Positions 25,571 through 34,515 of a stretch of DNA of 55,639 bases are shown here, piece after piece. The notes below the pieces were generated by a model. It ran no database searches. It saw nothing but the letters and a program-made list of their open reading frames with translations, and was not told the origin of the DNA. The stretch lies in the NCBI GenBank assembly GCA_964487555.1, contig CAZART010000022.1, forward strand, positions 1 to 55,639. The letters are read 5' to 3'. A program made the position numbers and the translations under genes. The stretch is from CAZART01 sp964487555. Its GTDB lineage: Bacteria > Bacteroidota > Rhodothermia > Rhodothermales > VXPQ01. Numbering within the stretch: position 1 is the first letter of the stretch; every line of letters starts with the position of its first letter.

Positions 25571-28000
25571 ATGCGCATCCGCCTTTCCTCTTTTCTTGCA
25601 CTTCTACTTCTGATCGCTCCCGGTGTCGCGTCCGCGCAGTCAGAGCAGGACCCCATGCGGGAGGGTATCCTTTCATTTCGTGAAGGGCGCTTTTCGGACG
25701 CCGAACGGACGTTCCAGAGAATCGTGAAGCAGGATCCTTCCCAAGCGGAGGCCTATTTCCTTCTTGCGCGACTATATACGGAAACGCCGTTAGAAGACCG
25801 CAAGAAAGCGAATCAAGCACTCGATCGAGCCCTCGCGCTAGACCCCGATAATCTCACCTACCTCGTCGGGCGACTTCAGCAGCTTCGCAAAGAGTCATGG
25901 AATTTTCTCATGGAGAAGATCCGCGAGCAGAGGCGGATTGATCTGGCGCGCCGCATACTGAAGCTCGATTCGACGAATGCATTTGCGCACGAGGAGCTTG
26001 GAGCCGTCTACATTAGAGACTACTGGCGGTACCGCAATGCGATCATGCTTCCGTCCGTGCAGTTCGGCAATTCTCTCTTCCAGATGGAGGGAGAGGACGT
26101 GGGCGTTATGGACGATGTACAGCTGGACCCGATCGGCGGTGATGATCTTGGAGCAGCGGCTGCGGCCTTCTCGGGCAGCCCGCCTTTTTCGACCGAGATC
26201 GATCCGAATACCGTCTTTCTAGCTGATCGATTCGATCTTGACGCCCTGAAGCGGCTGGGCGTGCCGGTTCAAGATTTGGCCCGCAGAGCGCAACACGCTT
26301 ATGACCGGGCAATAGATCATCTCCGGGCTTCGCTCAAAACGGATCCGCGCCGGCGGTCGGTCTATGACCGATTGATGGAAATATATGCTCTAAAGGGCGA
26401 GTATGAAGCCGCCCTCAACATGCTTGAGGATATGTACACCTTCTACGGCGAGGATCCGCAAACATGGCTGTTCTTGGGCCTCGCCCATTTTCGGGCAGGT
26501 AATACGGATGCGGCTGTGAAAAGCTTTGAAACAGCGATGATGCATCTCGAGGAGGAGGACCGTGGCGCGTTCCAGAGCCTCGACTACCTGCTTAGTTCGG
26601 AGGAGGAGGAGCTCTACGAGCGTGATCCTGTTGCATACGCCTCCCGCTTCTGGACGAGCAAAGATCCTCGCTACCTGACTCCATACAACGAACGGAAACT
26701 CGAACACTACGCCCGTCTGGTCTATGCGGATCTTCTTTACGGATCTGAAGATCTTGGACTTAGAGGCTGGGACACGCAGCGTGGACGCATTCTCGTGCGG
26801 TATGGCGTACCCGACGGCGACGTCGTCATCGTTCCCCAGAGTACGTCGCGAATCACGGCTTCCGGCGCCTACAACAGCCGAGCGTCCGCCAACCTACCCT
26901 CGGCTCATAGATCTGAGACGCGGGATGAACAGATTCGAGCGCGAGTGTTTGAAGGAAACGGTTTCGATATTGCCGACGAGGCGAATACGTTTAATGTGTG
27001 GGACTATGGCGACTTTCGCTTCGTATTCGAAGATCCGTTTAGAAATGGCGAGTATCGTCTCTACAGCCCGGGTGCGGATGAGATCTCGCAGGGCGTTCAG
27101 CCATGGCTGAACGACTACGAGATCCTGGCCCGAGAAACGTTCGAGCGAGTTCCCGAACGATACGAGTATGAGGCACCCGGACGCCAGATTGAGCTCCCTT
27201 ATCTCGTCAGCGCATTCAAAGGTGAGGAGGGAAAGGCCGACGTCTACGTCAACTACGGCATTCCCATCTTAGACGGCGGCGTCGGGCAGGAGACGATAGG
27301 TATTACAGTGAATGTCGGTGCCTTCCTGATCAGCAGCCAGCGCGACCTTCTCGTAGAAGAACGCCGAACGATCTATGGGCTGCGAGGTACGCAGGTACGT
27401 TCCTTCGAGGATGCAAACATCTGGATTGATACGCAGCGCATGCAGTCTCCGCCTGGAAATCACGAGGTTTCGATGGAATTTGAGACGGCAGGCGGCGGAA
27501 CAGTGGCCGTGCAGCGACGACACGTGGAAATTCCGGATTATTCCGGAGACGATCTCGCGGTGAGTGACGTCATGCTTGCATATCATGTCGAAGAGGCGCT
27601 CGCCGGCGGCGCGGGCGCAGAGAACGACGTCGTACGTAGAGGTCTTTCGATCTCACCGGCCCCCTGGAGTGTTTTCTCTAGCGAGCAGCCGATCTATCTC
27701 TATTTCGAGATTTACAACTTGCAGAAAGGAGCCGACGCCTCTACCAATTATGAGATGGAAGCCGTTCTATCGCAGAAGGATCAGTCGAAGGGGTTGGCAA
27801 AGCTTGCAAAGAAAATTTTCGGTGGGACGGAAGGTGTATCGGTCAGTCTGCCGGGATCGGGAACGGCGAGCGACGAGGCACATTACCTCATCTTGGACGC
27901 GAGCAACCAGGAAACAGGCTTATACACACTCACGCTTCGCGTAAGTGACAACATCACAGGCCAGATGAGAGACCGGAAGCAGGATCTGTTTCTGGAGTAG
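25571..28000 (+). CDS. GWxTD-domain protein with N-terminal TPR repeats, secreted
   Basis: The 809-residue product starts with a signal peptide (RIRLSSFLALLLLIAPGVASAQ). Residues about 30-130 and 250-330 form TPR-like repeats (FREGRFSDAERTFQRIV, AEAYFLLARLY). The GWxTD region follows: YASRFWTSKDPRYLTPYNER, then RGWDTQRGRILVRYGVPD. The rest is beta-rich with a long C-terminal domain. The family is largely restricted to Bacteroidota, Rhodothermota and Acidobacteriota, is exported, and has no established function. The ATG at 25571 is the start because it opens the signal peptide; in-frame sequence before it reads through the leader. It is convergent with purE. Confidence 0.85.
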   Translation: MRIRLSSFLALLLLIAPGVASAQSEQDPMREGILSFREGRFSDAERTFQRIVKQDPSQAEAYFLLARLYTETPLEDRKKANQALDRALALDPDNLTYLVGRLQQLRKESWNFLMEKIREQRRIDLARRILKLDSTNAFAHEELGAVYIRDYWRYRNAIMLPSVQFGNSLFQMEGEDVGVMDDVQLDPIGGDDLGAAAAAFSGSPPFSTEIDPNTVFLADRFDLDALKRLGVPVQDLARRAQHAYDRAIDHLRASLKTDPRRRSVYDRLMEIYALKGEYEAALNMLEDMYTFYGEDPQTWLFLGLAHFRAGNTDAAVKSFETAMMHLEEEDRGAFQSLDYLLSSEEEELYERDPVAYASRFWTSKDPRYLTPYNERKLEHYARLVYADLLYGSEDLGLRGWDTQRGRILVRYGVPDGDVVIVPQSTSRITASGAYNSRASANLPSAHRSETRDEQIRARVFEGNGFDIADEANTFNVWDYGDFRFVFEDPFRNGEYRLYSPGADEISQGVQPWLNDYEILARETFERVPERYEYEAPGRQIELPYLVSAFKGEEGKADVYVNYGIPILDGGVGQETIGITVNVGAFLISSQRDLLVEERRTIYGLRGTQVRSFEDANIWIDTQRMQSPPGNHEVSMEFETAGGGTVAVQRRHVEIPDYSGDDLAVSDVMLAYHVEEALAGGAGAENDVVRRGLSISPAPWSVFSSEQPIYLYFEIYNLQKGADASTNYEMEAVLSQKDQSKGLAKLAKKIFGGTEGVSVSLPGSGTASDEAHYLILDASNQETGLYTLTLRVSDNITGQMRDRKQDLFLE

Positions 28001-28016
28001 CCGCGACGCGGTTTGA

Positions 28017-28556
28017 TCACCCGCCGAGCTTTTCGCGCACGCGAGTGTCCATTCCCTCGACCTTCCCACTCATTTCCCGTTTATACGCGGACAGTTTCTC
28101 AAGGAGCTCCGTATCCGAGGTCGCGAGAATCTGGATGGCCAGTAATCCCGCGTTTTTTGCATTTCCGATGGCCACGGTGGCAACCGGCACGCCGCCCGGC
28201 ATCTGAACGATGGAGAGCAGCGAATCGAGTCCCTTCAGGTTCCGCGTCGGAACCGGCACTCCGATGACGGGGAGCGGTGTGTACGCCGCCAGCATGCCCG
28301 GCAGGTGGGCGGCGCCGCCGGCACCCGCCACAATCACGCGGATGCCTCGCTCGTGCGCGGTTTTGCCATATTGCGCCATTGCGAGCGGCGTTCGGTGCGC
28401 CGAGAGGACCCGGCTCTCGAACGGAATGTCGAACTCCTTAAGAACGAGGGCGGCATCTTCCATCACCGGAAGATCGGACTCGGAGCCCATCGCAATTCCT
28501 ACTAAGGGCGTGTTCTGCTTCAAGTTTTCGGTTAATCGTCGGATTCTTGATGGCAT
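28017..28556 (-). CDS. purE: 5-(carboxyamino)imidazole ribonucleotide mutase
   Basis: The 179-residue class I PurE has GIAMGSESDLPVM (substrate loop), SAHRTP, VIVAGAGGAAHLPGMLAA, PVIGVPVPT and SIVQMPGGVPVATVAIG. It converts N5-CAIR to CAIR in purine synthesis. It is the last gene of a minus-strand run and directly follows purK (34 bases). An ATG at 28586 is possible but would add ten basic residues. Confidence 0.95.
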   Translation of the reverse strand: MPSRIRRLTENLKQNTPLVGIAMGSESDLPVMEDAALVLKEFDIPFESRVLSAHRTPLAMAQYGKTAHERGIRVIVAGAGGAAHLPGMLAAYTPLPVIGVPVPTRNLKGLDSLLSIVQMPGGVPVATVAIGNAKNAGLLAIQILATSDTELLEKLSAYKREMSGKVEGMDTRVREKLGG

Positions 28557-28590
28557 CGAATGGCGTTGCCGGGGCGATCTACGCAAATAG

Positions 28591-29727
28591 TTAGAGTCTA
28601 ATCACGGCTGCGGCTTTCTCGGCGCGCTGCCTGACTTCGTCCCGACGATGGCCGGTCACCGTCACGTGCCCCATCTTCCGCCCGGGCTTCACGTGGGGCT
28701 TTCCATAAATATGAACCGCCGCGCCCGGGATACCCAGCGCTTCTCCGAGTCCATCCGGGGCGGATTGACCCGTTCGGTGGCCCAGAACGTTCACCATGAC
28801 GGAGACGGGCTGTCGAAGCTCCGGCGTGCCAAGCGGCAGATCAAGGATGGCGCGAACGTGATTTTCGAACTGAGACGTGTAGGAGCCTTCGATCGAGTAG
28901 TGTCCGGTATTATGGGGTCGCGGCGCGAGTTCATTGATGAGAACCCGTCCGTCAGTCGTTTCGAACAGCTCAACCGCCGTAAGGCCGATGCCGCCGACAG
29001 ATTCGACGGCGGCCAGGCCGACACGGCGGGCTTCAAAGAGCACATGCACCTGCGCCTCTGCGGGAACGACGACGGCGTGACACCGATGATCGCGCTGTTC
29101 GGTGTGTGCCACAGGATAAACGACGTGCTCACCACCCGGCCGCCGCGCCACGAGCACCGATAGCTCCTGAACAAAATCGACGAAAGCCTCTACCATCAGG
29201 CCATCCTCGGCAGCGAAGTTATTCCATGCTTCGAGAAGTTCGTCGTCCGTTCGCGCGGTTGCATTGCCATAGCCGTCGTACGACCGGAGGAATTGCTTGA
29301 CGACTACGGGATAGCCGAATGAGCGTGCGGCCGCAAGGGCGTCCTCATACACGGCGCAGTTTTTAAACGGTGCAACGGGGAGGCCGGCATCTGCAAGATG
29401 CGTTTTTTGGCGACCTTTATGGCGGATAATTTCGAGCGTACTCGGTCGTGGACGTACCGGTACGACATCGCCTAGTGCATCGGCAGCTGCTTCAGCAGGG
29501 GCCCATTCACTCTCGACGGTAATCACAGACAGCCCGTCGGCCCACTTCCGGATAATGTCTGGATCGTGCCAGTCGCCGACCGACTGCTCGCCAATTCCCT
29601 GCATCGGCCCTACGGATTCGGGCGCCAGGAACCGGATGCCGATTCCCATGGGAATTGCGGCCACGGCCATCATCCGGCCGAGCTGGCCGCCGCCGAGGAT
29701 GCCGACAGTGGGAAATGATTCAGACAT
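28591..29727 (-). CDS. purK: 5-(carboxyamino)imidazole ribonucleotide synthase
   Basis: The 378-residue ATP-grasp enzyme has VGILGGGQLGRMMA at the N-terminus, YPVVVKQFLRSYDGYGN (ATP-grasp lysines), VQELSVLVAR, and the NELAPRPHNTGHYSIEG metal-binding segment. It makes N5-CAIR from AIR, ATP and bicarbonate. It lies 11 bases after ftsK and just before purE, so the pair shares a transcript with ftsK. Confidence 0.95.
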   Translation of the reverse strand: MSESFPTVGILGGGQLGRMMAVAAIPMGIGIRFLAPESVGPMQGIGEQSVGDWHDPDIIRKWADGLSVITVESEWAPAEAAADALGDVVPVRPRPSTLEIIRHKGRQKTHLADAGLPVAPFKNCAVYEDALAAARSFGYPVVVKQFLRSYDGYGNATARTDDELLEAWNNFAAEDGLMVEAFVDFVQELSVLVARRPGGEHVVYPVAHTEQRDHRCHAVVVPAEAQVHVLFEARRVGLAAVESVGGIGLTAVELFETTDGRVLINELAPRPHNTGHYSIEGSYTSQFENHVRAILDLPLGTPELRQPVSVMVNVLGHRTGQSAPDGLGEALGIPGAAVHIYGKPHVKPGRKMGHVTVTGHRRDEVRQRAEKAAAVIRL

Positions 29728-29738
29728 GCAGGCCGTTA

Positions 29739-32249
29739 TTACTCTCCATCCGCTTCGGATTGGGACTTCAACAGATGGTCGAGCTGCATTTCGGATTCGA
29801 CCAGCACGTCACGAGCCTTTGATCCAACGAAGGGCCCCACGATGCCGGCCTCCTCAAGCTGGTCGACGATGCGAGCGGCGCGGGTGTATCCTACCGAGAG
29901 TTTGCGCTGCAGCAGCGACACCGATCCTTGCTGGCTGCGGACGATAATACGGGCCGCTTCCTTGAACAGATCGTCGGTATCCTCGACGCCCATAATCTCG
30001 TCCGGTGCGGTGCTTACATCGGAAGGAGGGAGGAGATACGGTCCGAGTCCGCGCTGGGAGGCGACGTGATCGACAATGCGATCAACCTCTTCGACGCTTA
30101 CGAAGGGACCCTGTAATCGAATGATTCGGCTGCCCATCATGTAGAGCAGGTCGCCGTTGCCTACGAGGCCCTCGGCGCCGTTCTGATCGAGAATGGTTCT
30201 CGAGTCGACCTTGGATGCGACCTGATAGGCGATGCGGGCAGGGAAATTGGCCTTGATGAGGCCGGTGATGACGTCCACCGACGGCCGCTGCGTAGCGAGC
30301 ACGAGATGAATGCCCACGGCGCGAGCCATTTGCGCAAGGCGCGCGATAGGACCTTCAATGTCCTTGCCTGCCGTCATCATCAGGTCGGCGAGCTCGTCGA
30401 CGATCACGACGATGTACGGAAGATGACGATATCCGTCTTCTTCGTTCAGCCGGCCTTCCTGCAATTTCTTGTTGTATTCGCGAACGCCCCGCACGCTGGC
30501 CTGTGAGAGCAAGTCATAACGATTCTCCATCTCGCGCTCGCAGCTCCTCAGAATGTCAAGGGCTTCTGCAAAATCCGTGATAATGGGATCGTGCCCGTGC
30601 TCCGGCATGGCCACGTAGTGATCCGCAATGTGATTGTATTGCTGAAGCTCGATCTTCTTCGGATCGATCATCACAAACTTCAGATTGGCGGGATGGCAGG
30701 CATAGAGGAGTCCGGTGATCAGCGCATTCAATCCCACGGACTTGCCTGACCCGGTAGCGCCGGCAATCAAGAGGTGGGGAAGCTTAGTAAGGTCTTGCAT
30801 GAAGACCTCGCCTTCAATCGTCTTCCCGATCGGAATCGGAAGCTCCATCTTGGCGTCTCGAAACCTGGTCGTAGCGATCAGGTCGCGAATCGGAACGAGC
30901 TCTCGGTGCCGGTTCGGAATTTCCACGCCGACGGCGGACTTGCCCGGAATAGGAGCAATCATCCGAATTCCGCGCGCCGCGGTGGCCATCGCCAGGTCGT
31001 CTTCGAGGGACGTGATCCGGCTGATCTTGATGCCGGGAGCAGGCGTCAGTTCATATAGCGTAACGGTGGGCCCGACGATCGCGTTGATGCTCGCAATTTC
31101 GATGTTATGCGTCTCGAGCTTATCAAGAAGGATACGTTTGTTTTCCTCAAGTTCGGTATAGTCGACGCGCGGCTGACTGGCATCCTGCTCGTCAAGAAGA
31201 TCGATCGATGGATATACGAACCTGGCGTTCTCTCGAATGTCGGGTACAATGGCGTCTCTCGACACTGAATCCGCTTTTTCCTCCTCAATGCGCTCCTGCA
31301 CGTGCAGCTCCGGCTCGCTGCTGGAGGATGGTTTCGGCGGAGAGGTACGTGCCGGTCGTTCCGCCGACCTTGTACGTTGTGCAGGCTCGTCGCGAAAGAG
31401 GTCGTTGACGCTCGAGGGTCGCGGAATGGGCGTGGATTGCGTCGAGCCGTTCGATTCTGAGATCAGGCGCCCGGGCGATGCGGCTCGCGGAGGAGACGAG
31501 GGGGATTCAGCGGCCGGCGGGGATAACCGACGTTCTTGTCGCTTTTCTTCAAGCAGCTCCTTACGTGCTTGTCGCCATTCACGATATCGTTCCGCGCTGC
31601 CCGAAAACCATCCGGCCAGGGCCGATCTGAAGGTCCGAATCCAGTCTTCGACGCGGTCCATTGTCCGCTGGATATCGTGATCTACCAGCAGAAGTGCCGT
31701 AACGAAGAGAAAGAGCAATAAAAGGAGAAAGGAGCCGACGGTGCCGAAGACACGCTCCATCCATCCCGCCGCACCAAGGCCGAAGGTGCCGCTGAACAGC
31801 GCTAGATCGGCGCCGAAGACGAGCATCATCCAGCCGAACAGGCATGAGATCGTGAACGCCCCGACGATGGTGAGGCCGCTGACGAGCGGCAGAAATAAGG
31901 GTGTGCGCTGCCGGAAGAAGACGTACCCCCATGAAAATCCGAGGCCGGTGAGTAGCAGAACGGTATAACCGAGGAAGTTCGGCACGAGCGCGCGTGCAAG
32001 CACGGCGCCTACCAGTCCGAGCGCGTTGGCAGCACGGTTGTTACCCGGATCGAGCGCATCCTGTAGCGTGAATGCACGGGCGATCGCATCATCTCCTGGA
32101 TCGTAGGTCAGAAATGCGAGACTCAGAAGAAGGGCCAGGACCATGAGAATAAATCCGAGCACCTCCTTCTTACGTCCACTAGAGACGAGGGGAGCGCCGC
32201 TGCGCGAAGAACTACGGCGCTTCCGCTTTTTCACGTTGGTCGTGGCCAT
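29739..32249 (-). CDS. ftsK: DNA translocase FtsK
   Basis: The 836-residue product has four predicted membrane helices in the first 190 residues, a Pro/Ser-rich linker (about 230-330), the alpha and beta motor domains with Walker A GATGSGKS near residue 495 and Walker B VVIVDELADLMM, and a winged-helix gamma domain at the C-terminus (SLLQRKLSVGYTRAARIVDQLEE). It coordinates chromosome dimer resolution with cell division. A perfect palindrome lies ten bases before the start codon. purK and purE follow at once. Confidence 0.95.
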   Translation of the reverse strand: MATTNVKKRKRRSSSRSGAPLVSSGRKKEVLGFILMVLALLLSLAFLTYDPGDDAIARAFTLQDALDPGNNRAANALGLVGAVLARALVPNFLGYTVLLLTGLGFSWGYVFFRQRTPLFLPLVSGLTIVGAFTISCLFGWMMLVFGADLALFSGTFGLGAAGWMERVFGTVGSFLLLLLFLFVTALLLVDHDIQRTMDRVEDWIRTFRSALAGWFSGSAERYREWRQARKELLEEKRQERRLSPPAAESPSSPPRAASPGRLISESNGSTQSTPIPRPSSVNDLFRDEPAQRTRSAERPARTSPPKPSSSSEPELHVQERIEEEKADSVSRDAIVPDIRENARFVYPSIDLLDEQDASQPRVDYTELEENKRILLDKLETHNIEIASINAIVGPTVTLYELTPAPGIKISRITSLEDDLAMATAARGIRMIAPIPGKSAVGVEIPNRHRELVPIRDLIATTRFRDAKMELPIPIGKTIEGEVFMQDLTKLPHLLIAGATGSGKSVGLNALITGLLYACHPANLKFVMIDPKKIELQQYNHIADHYVAMPEHGHDPIITDFAEALDILRSCEREMENRYDLLSQASVRGVREYNKKLQEGRLNEEDGYRHLPYIVVIVDELADLMMTAGKDIEGPIARLAQMARAVGIHLVLATQRPSVDVITGLIKANFPARIAYQVASKVDSRTILDQNGAEGLVGNGDLLYMMGSRIIRLQGPFVSVEEVDRIVDHVASQRGLGPYLLPPSDVSTAPDEIMGVEDTDDLFKEAARIIVRSQQGSVSLLQRKLSVGYTRAARIVDQLEEAGIVGPFVGSKARDVLVESEMQLDHLLKSQSEADGE

Positions 32250-32258
32250 ATGCGTAAG

Positions 32259-32280
32259 TTAAGCTGAAACTACAGCTTAA
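32259..32280. promoter_or_regulatory. Palindrome directly upstream of ftsK
   Basis: TTAAGCTG (32259-32266) is inverted exactly as CAGCTTAA (32273-32280) around a six-base spacer. The near edge is ten bases from the ftsK start codon. It could be an operator, for example for an SOS-type repressor since ftsK is damage-inducible in some bacteria, or a hairpin that masks the ribosome-binding site. The sequence matches no operator I can name with certainty. Confidence 0.45.
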
Positions 32281-32439
32281 TCCATGAGGTGAGCATTACG
32301 CGAATAGGGCTTCCGGAGACGACAGGAAGGGTGGTGTCGTCAACCGGAGAGCCGGTCCAAAGTCCACCTGGGGTCAGATTGTGAGAGGCAGTAGTGCGTC
32401 CCTCGCACACGCGTGGCGATCGAAAGGGAGGTCATCGGC

Positions 32440-33186
32440 TCAAGTTAAGGCGGGGACGCGTTTATCATCATACAGAACCAGACGACTGTCACCATAATAA
32501 GGAAGTACGGGAAGCGCGTCCAGTTGCATACAGTATTCGACATCCTCCCGGTGACCCTGCCGCGAGAGCCACTGCGCGTGGTTGCATCGCAACACGGCCG
32601 CCGAGATGCTTTCGCGGTCGTGGGCGTACTGTGTGAAAGCGATGTGAGCGGTGTCAGAGACGGACCGAGGCTCGGCGCCGTCCCATAGCCGGTACAGCAT
32701 CAATCCAGCGCACAGCGTGTCTTCAAGAGATACCCGATTCCGCCAGCCGGCGCATACGATCGTAAGATCGTTTCCCGCTTCCTGGATGAATTCGACGACG
32801 CGGCCGGCATTCAGGAAGGAACCTATCAGTAAATGATCCGCGGAACGTGCCTGCGCGATTGCAACGGTCCCGTTCGTGGTGTTAAAGATGATGGTTCGAC
32901 CTCTGACGGTGGGGGCCGTGTACTCGAGCGGTGAATTTCCAAGGTGATAGCCTTCGATTTTTTCGCCGCCCCGTTCGCCGCCGAGAAGATAGCTCTGTTG
33001 GTCGAGATTGGAGGCGATCTTCCCAGCTTGGGCCATGTCGGCGACAGGGACAATGGACCGTGCGCCGTTGTTGAGCGCGGTGGCAATAGTCGAGCAGGCT
33101 CGCAGCACGTCGATGACAACGACAGTGCGGCCTTTTACGTCCTCTTCGGTTACAATCGAGCTGGTTAAGAAAACCTCTACTTTCAT
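32440..33186 (-). CDS. comB: 2-phosphosulfolactate phosphatase (ComB family)
   Basis: The 248-residue product has VVVIDVLRACSTIATALNNGA, LLGGERGGEKIEGYHLGNSPLEY, IIFNTTNGT and the CAGW..RVSLEDTLCAG segment, all typical of ComB. The archaeal enzyme dephosphorylates 2-phosphosulfolactate in coenzyme M synthesis. Bacterial members occur in groups that make sulfolactate or other sulfonates, so the local role is unknown. The ATG at 33186 (KVEVFLTSS) is the better start; an in-frame one at 33228 adds 14 residues. The gene lies between gcvT and ftsK on the same strand. Confidence 0.85.
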   Translation of the reverse strand: MKVEVFLTSSIVTEEDVKGRTVVVIDVLRACSTIATALNNGARSIVPVADMAQAGKIASNLDQQSYLLGGERGGEKIEGYHLGNSPLEYTAPTVRGRTIIFNTTNGTVAIAQARSADHLLIGSFLNAGRVVEFIQEAGNDLTIVCAGWRNRVSLEDTLCAGLMLYRLWDGAEPRSVSDTAHIAFTQYAHDRESISAAVLRCNHAQWLSRQGHREDVEYCMQLDALPVLPYYGDSRLVLYDDKRVPALT

Positions 33187-33335
33187 TCCTTTATCGCTGG
33201 CTGAAAAGTCACGGCGGGCTAAATGCACGTCGGCGGATTCTGTTTCATAATTAAAGCGGGATTCGACGACCCACCCTCAACAGCGGAGATCGTTGTTCGT
33301 CGAGGGCCAAAACGTGTTGCGAAGATGAGATGCGC

Positions 33336-34454
33336 CTATTGTTTATGAAACGGCGGCCTTTGTACCTGGGCTCGTAGGCGCCGATTGCGTATCGAGACCT
33401 GAATCTCGCTTCCGGGCACCGTGAAGGCGTGTTCATTCCGAACGTAACCGAGCCCAATCCCGTATCGAAGGAGCGGCGACTGAGTTCCGCTCGTGACGCT
33501 CCCGATCTCGGAGCCATCCTGATCCAGAATGGAATAGCCGCCGCGCGGAATGCCACGCTCCTGCATGACGAAGCCAATGAGTTTCCGGCGAAGTCCCTCT
33601 GCTCGTATCTGCTCTAGCGCCGCCTTGCCGATGAAGTCCTCCTTCTCGAGCTTCGTCAACCATCCGAGACCTGCTTCCAGCGGATTCGTCTCTTCGGTGA
33701 TGTCGTTGCCATAAAGGCAGAAGCCTGCTTCAATGCGCAACGTGTCGCGCGCGCCGAGTCCGGCCGGTTTAAGTCCGGAATCCCGTCCCGCTTCCATAAG
33801 TGCGTCCCAGATCTGTGGCGCTTTTTCAGCATCACAGTAGATCTCGACGCCGCGCTCCCCGGTGTACCCCGTATGCGATACAAGCGCGAAATCACAATCA
33901 AAAAAGGTACGGTCCGCAAAAATCCTGAAGTGATAAAACTTTAGCTCCTCAAGCGATTGTCCCGCCACCCTGGCTGCGATTCCCAGGGCATTGGGCCCCT
34001 GAAGAGCCATGAGCGCGACGTCGTTTGAACGGTCGTCCAGCACCGCCTTATCCGGATTGTTCTGAATCATCCAATCCAGATCCTTCTCGTGGTTCGCAGC
34101 GTTGACGACGAGCATATATTCGTCATCGGCCATTTTGTAGACGAGGAGATCATCGACAATGCCGCCGTCGTCACGACACATAACCGTATACATCGCGCGG
34201 CCGTCGTAGAGATTAGAGACGTCGTTCGTTACGAGGCGTTGGACGAAATCGAAGGCGTGCGGTCCTCGTACGACGATCTCACCCATGTGGCTCACGTCGA
34301 AAAGCCCGGCAGAGCGCCGCACGGCCAGGTGCTCTTCGATGATGCCCTCGTACTGGACGGGCATGTCGTAGCCTGCGAACGGAATGAGCCGAGCGCCCAG
34401 GTCTACGTGCTTCTGATAAAGCGGCGTCTTTTTCACTTCCTCCTTCACGGCCAT
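33336..34454 (-). CDS. gcvT: Glycine cleavage system T protein (aminomethyltransferase)
   Basis: The 372-residue product has FAGYDMPVQYEGIIEEHLAVR, GLFDVSHMGEI, a folate-binding core, HTGYTGERGVEIYC, LGARDTLRIEAGFCLYGND and a C-terminal barrel (GSVTSGTQSPLLRYGIGLGYV). It transfers the aminomethyl carbon to tetrahydrofolate. The start at 34454 fits the family (TPLYQKHVDLGARLIPFAGY soon after); a start at 34508 would cover a possible tyrA terminator. The other gcv genes are elsewhere. Confidence 0.94.
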   Translation of the reverse strand: MAVKEEVKKTPLYQKHVDLGARLIPFAGYDMPVQYEGIIEEHLAVRRSAGLFDVSHMGEIVVRGPHAFDFVQRLVTNDVSNLYDGRAMYTVMCRDDGGIVDDLLVYKMADDEYMLVVNAANHEKDLDWMIQNNPDKAVLDDRSNDVALMALQGPNALGIAARVAGQSLEELKFYHFRIFADRTFFDCDFALVSHTGYTGERGVEIYCDAEKAPQIWDALMEAGRDSGLKPAGLGARDTLRIEAGFCLYGNDITEETNPLEAGLGWLTKLEKEDFIGKAALEQIRAEGLRRKLIGFVMQERGIPRGGYSILDQDGSEIGSVTSGTQSPLLRYGIGLGYVRNEHAFTVPGSEIQVSIRNRRLRAQVQRPPFHKQ

Positions 34455-34461
34455 ATCTCTA

Positions 34462-34495
34462 AAAACAAAGCGACCGCCCCATAGATGGTGGCGGT
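34462..34495 (-). terminator. Possible weak terminator between tyrA and gcvT
   Basis: On the minus strand ACCGCC (34495-34490) pairs with GGCGGT (34478-34473), followed by a T-rich stretch (CGCTTTGTTTTT). The stem is only six pairs and the T-run is offset, so read-through into gcvT is likely. Confidence 0.35.
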
Positions 34496-34515
34496 GCGGC
34501 ACCGGCAACGCGCCG

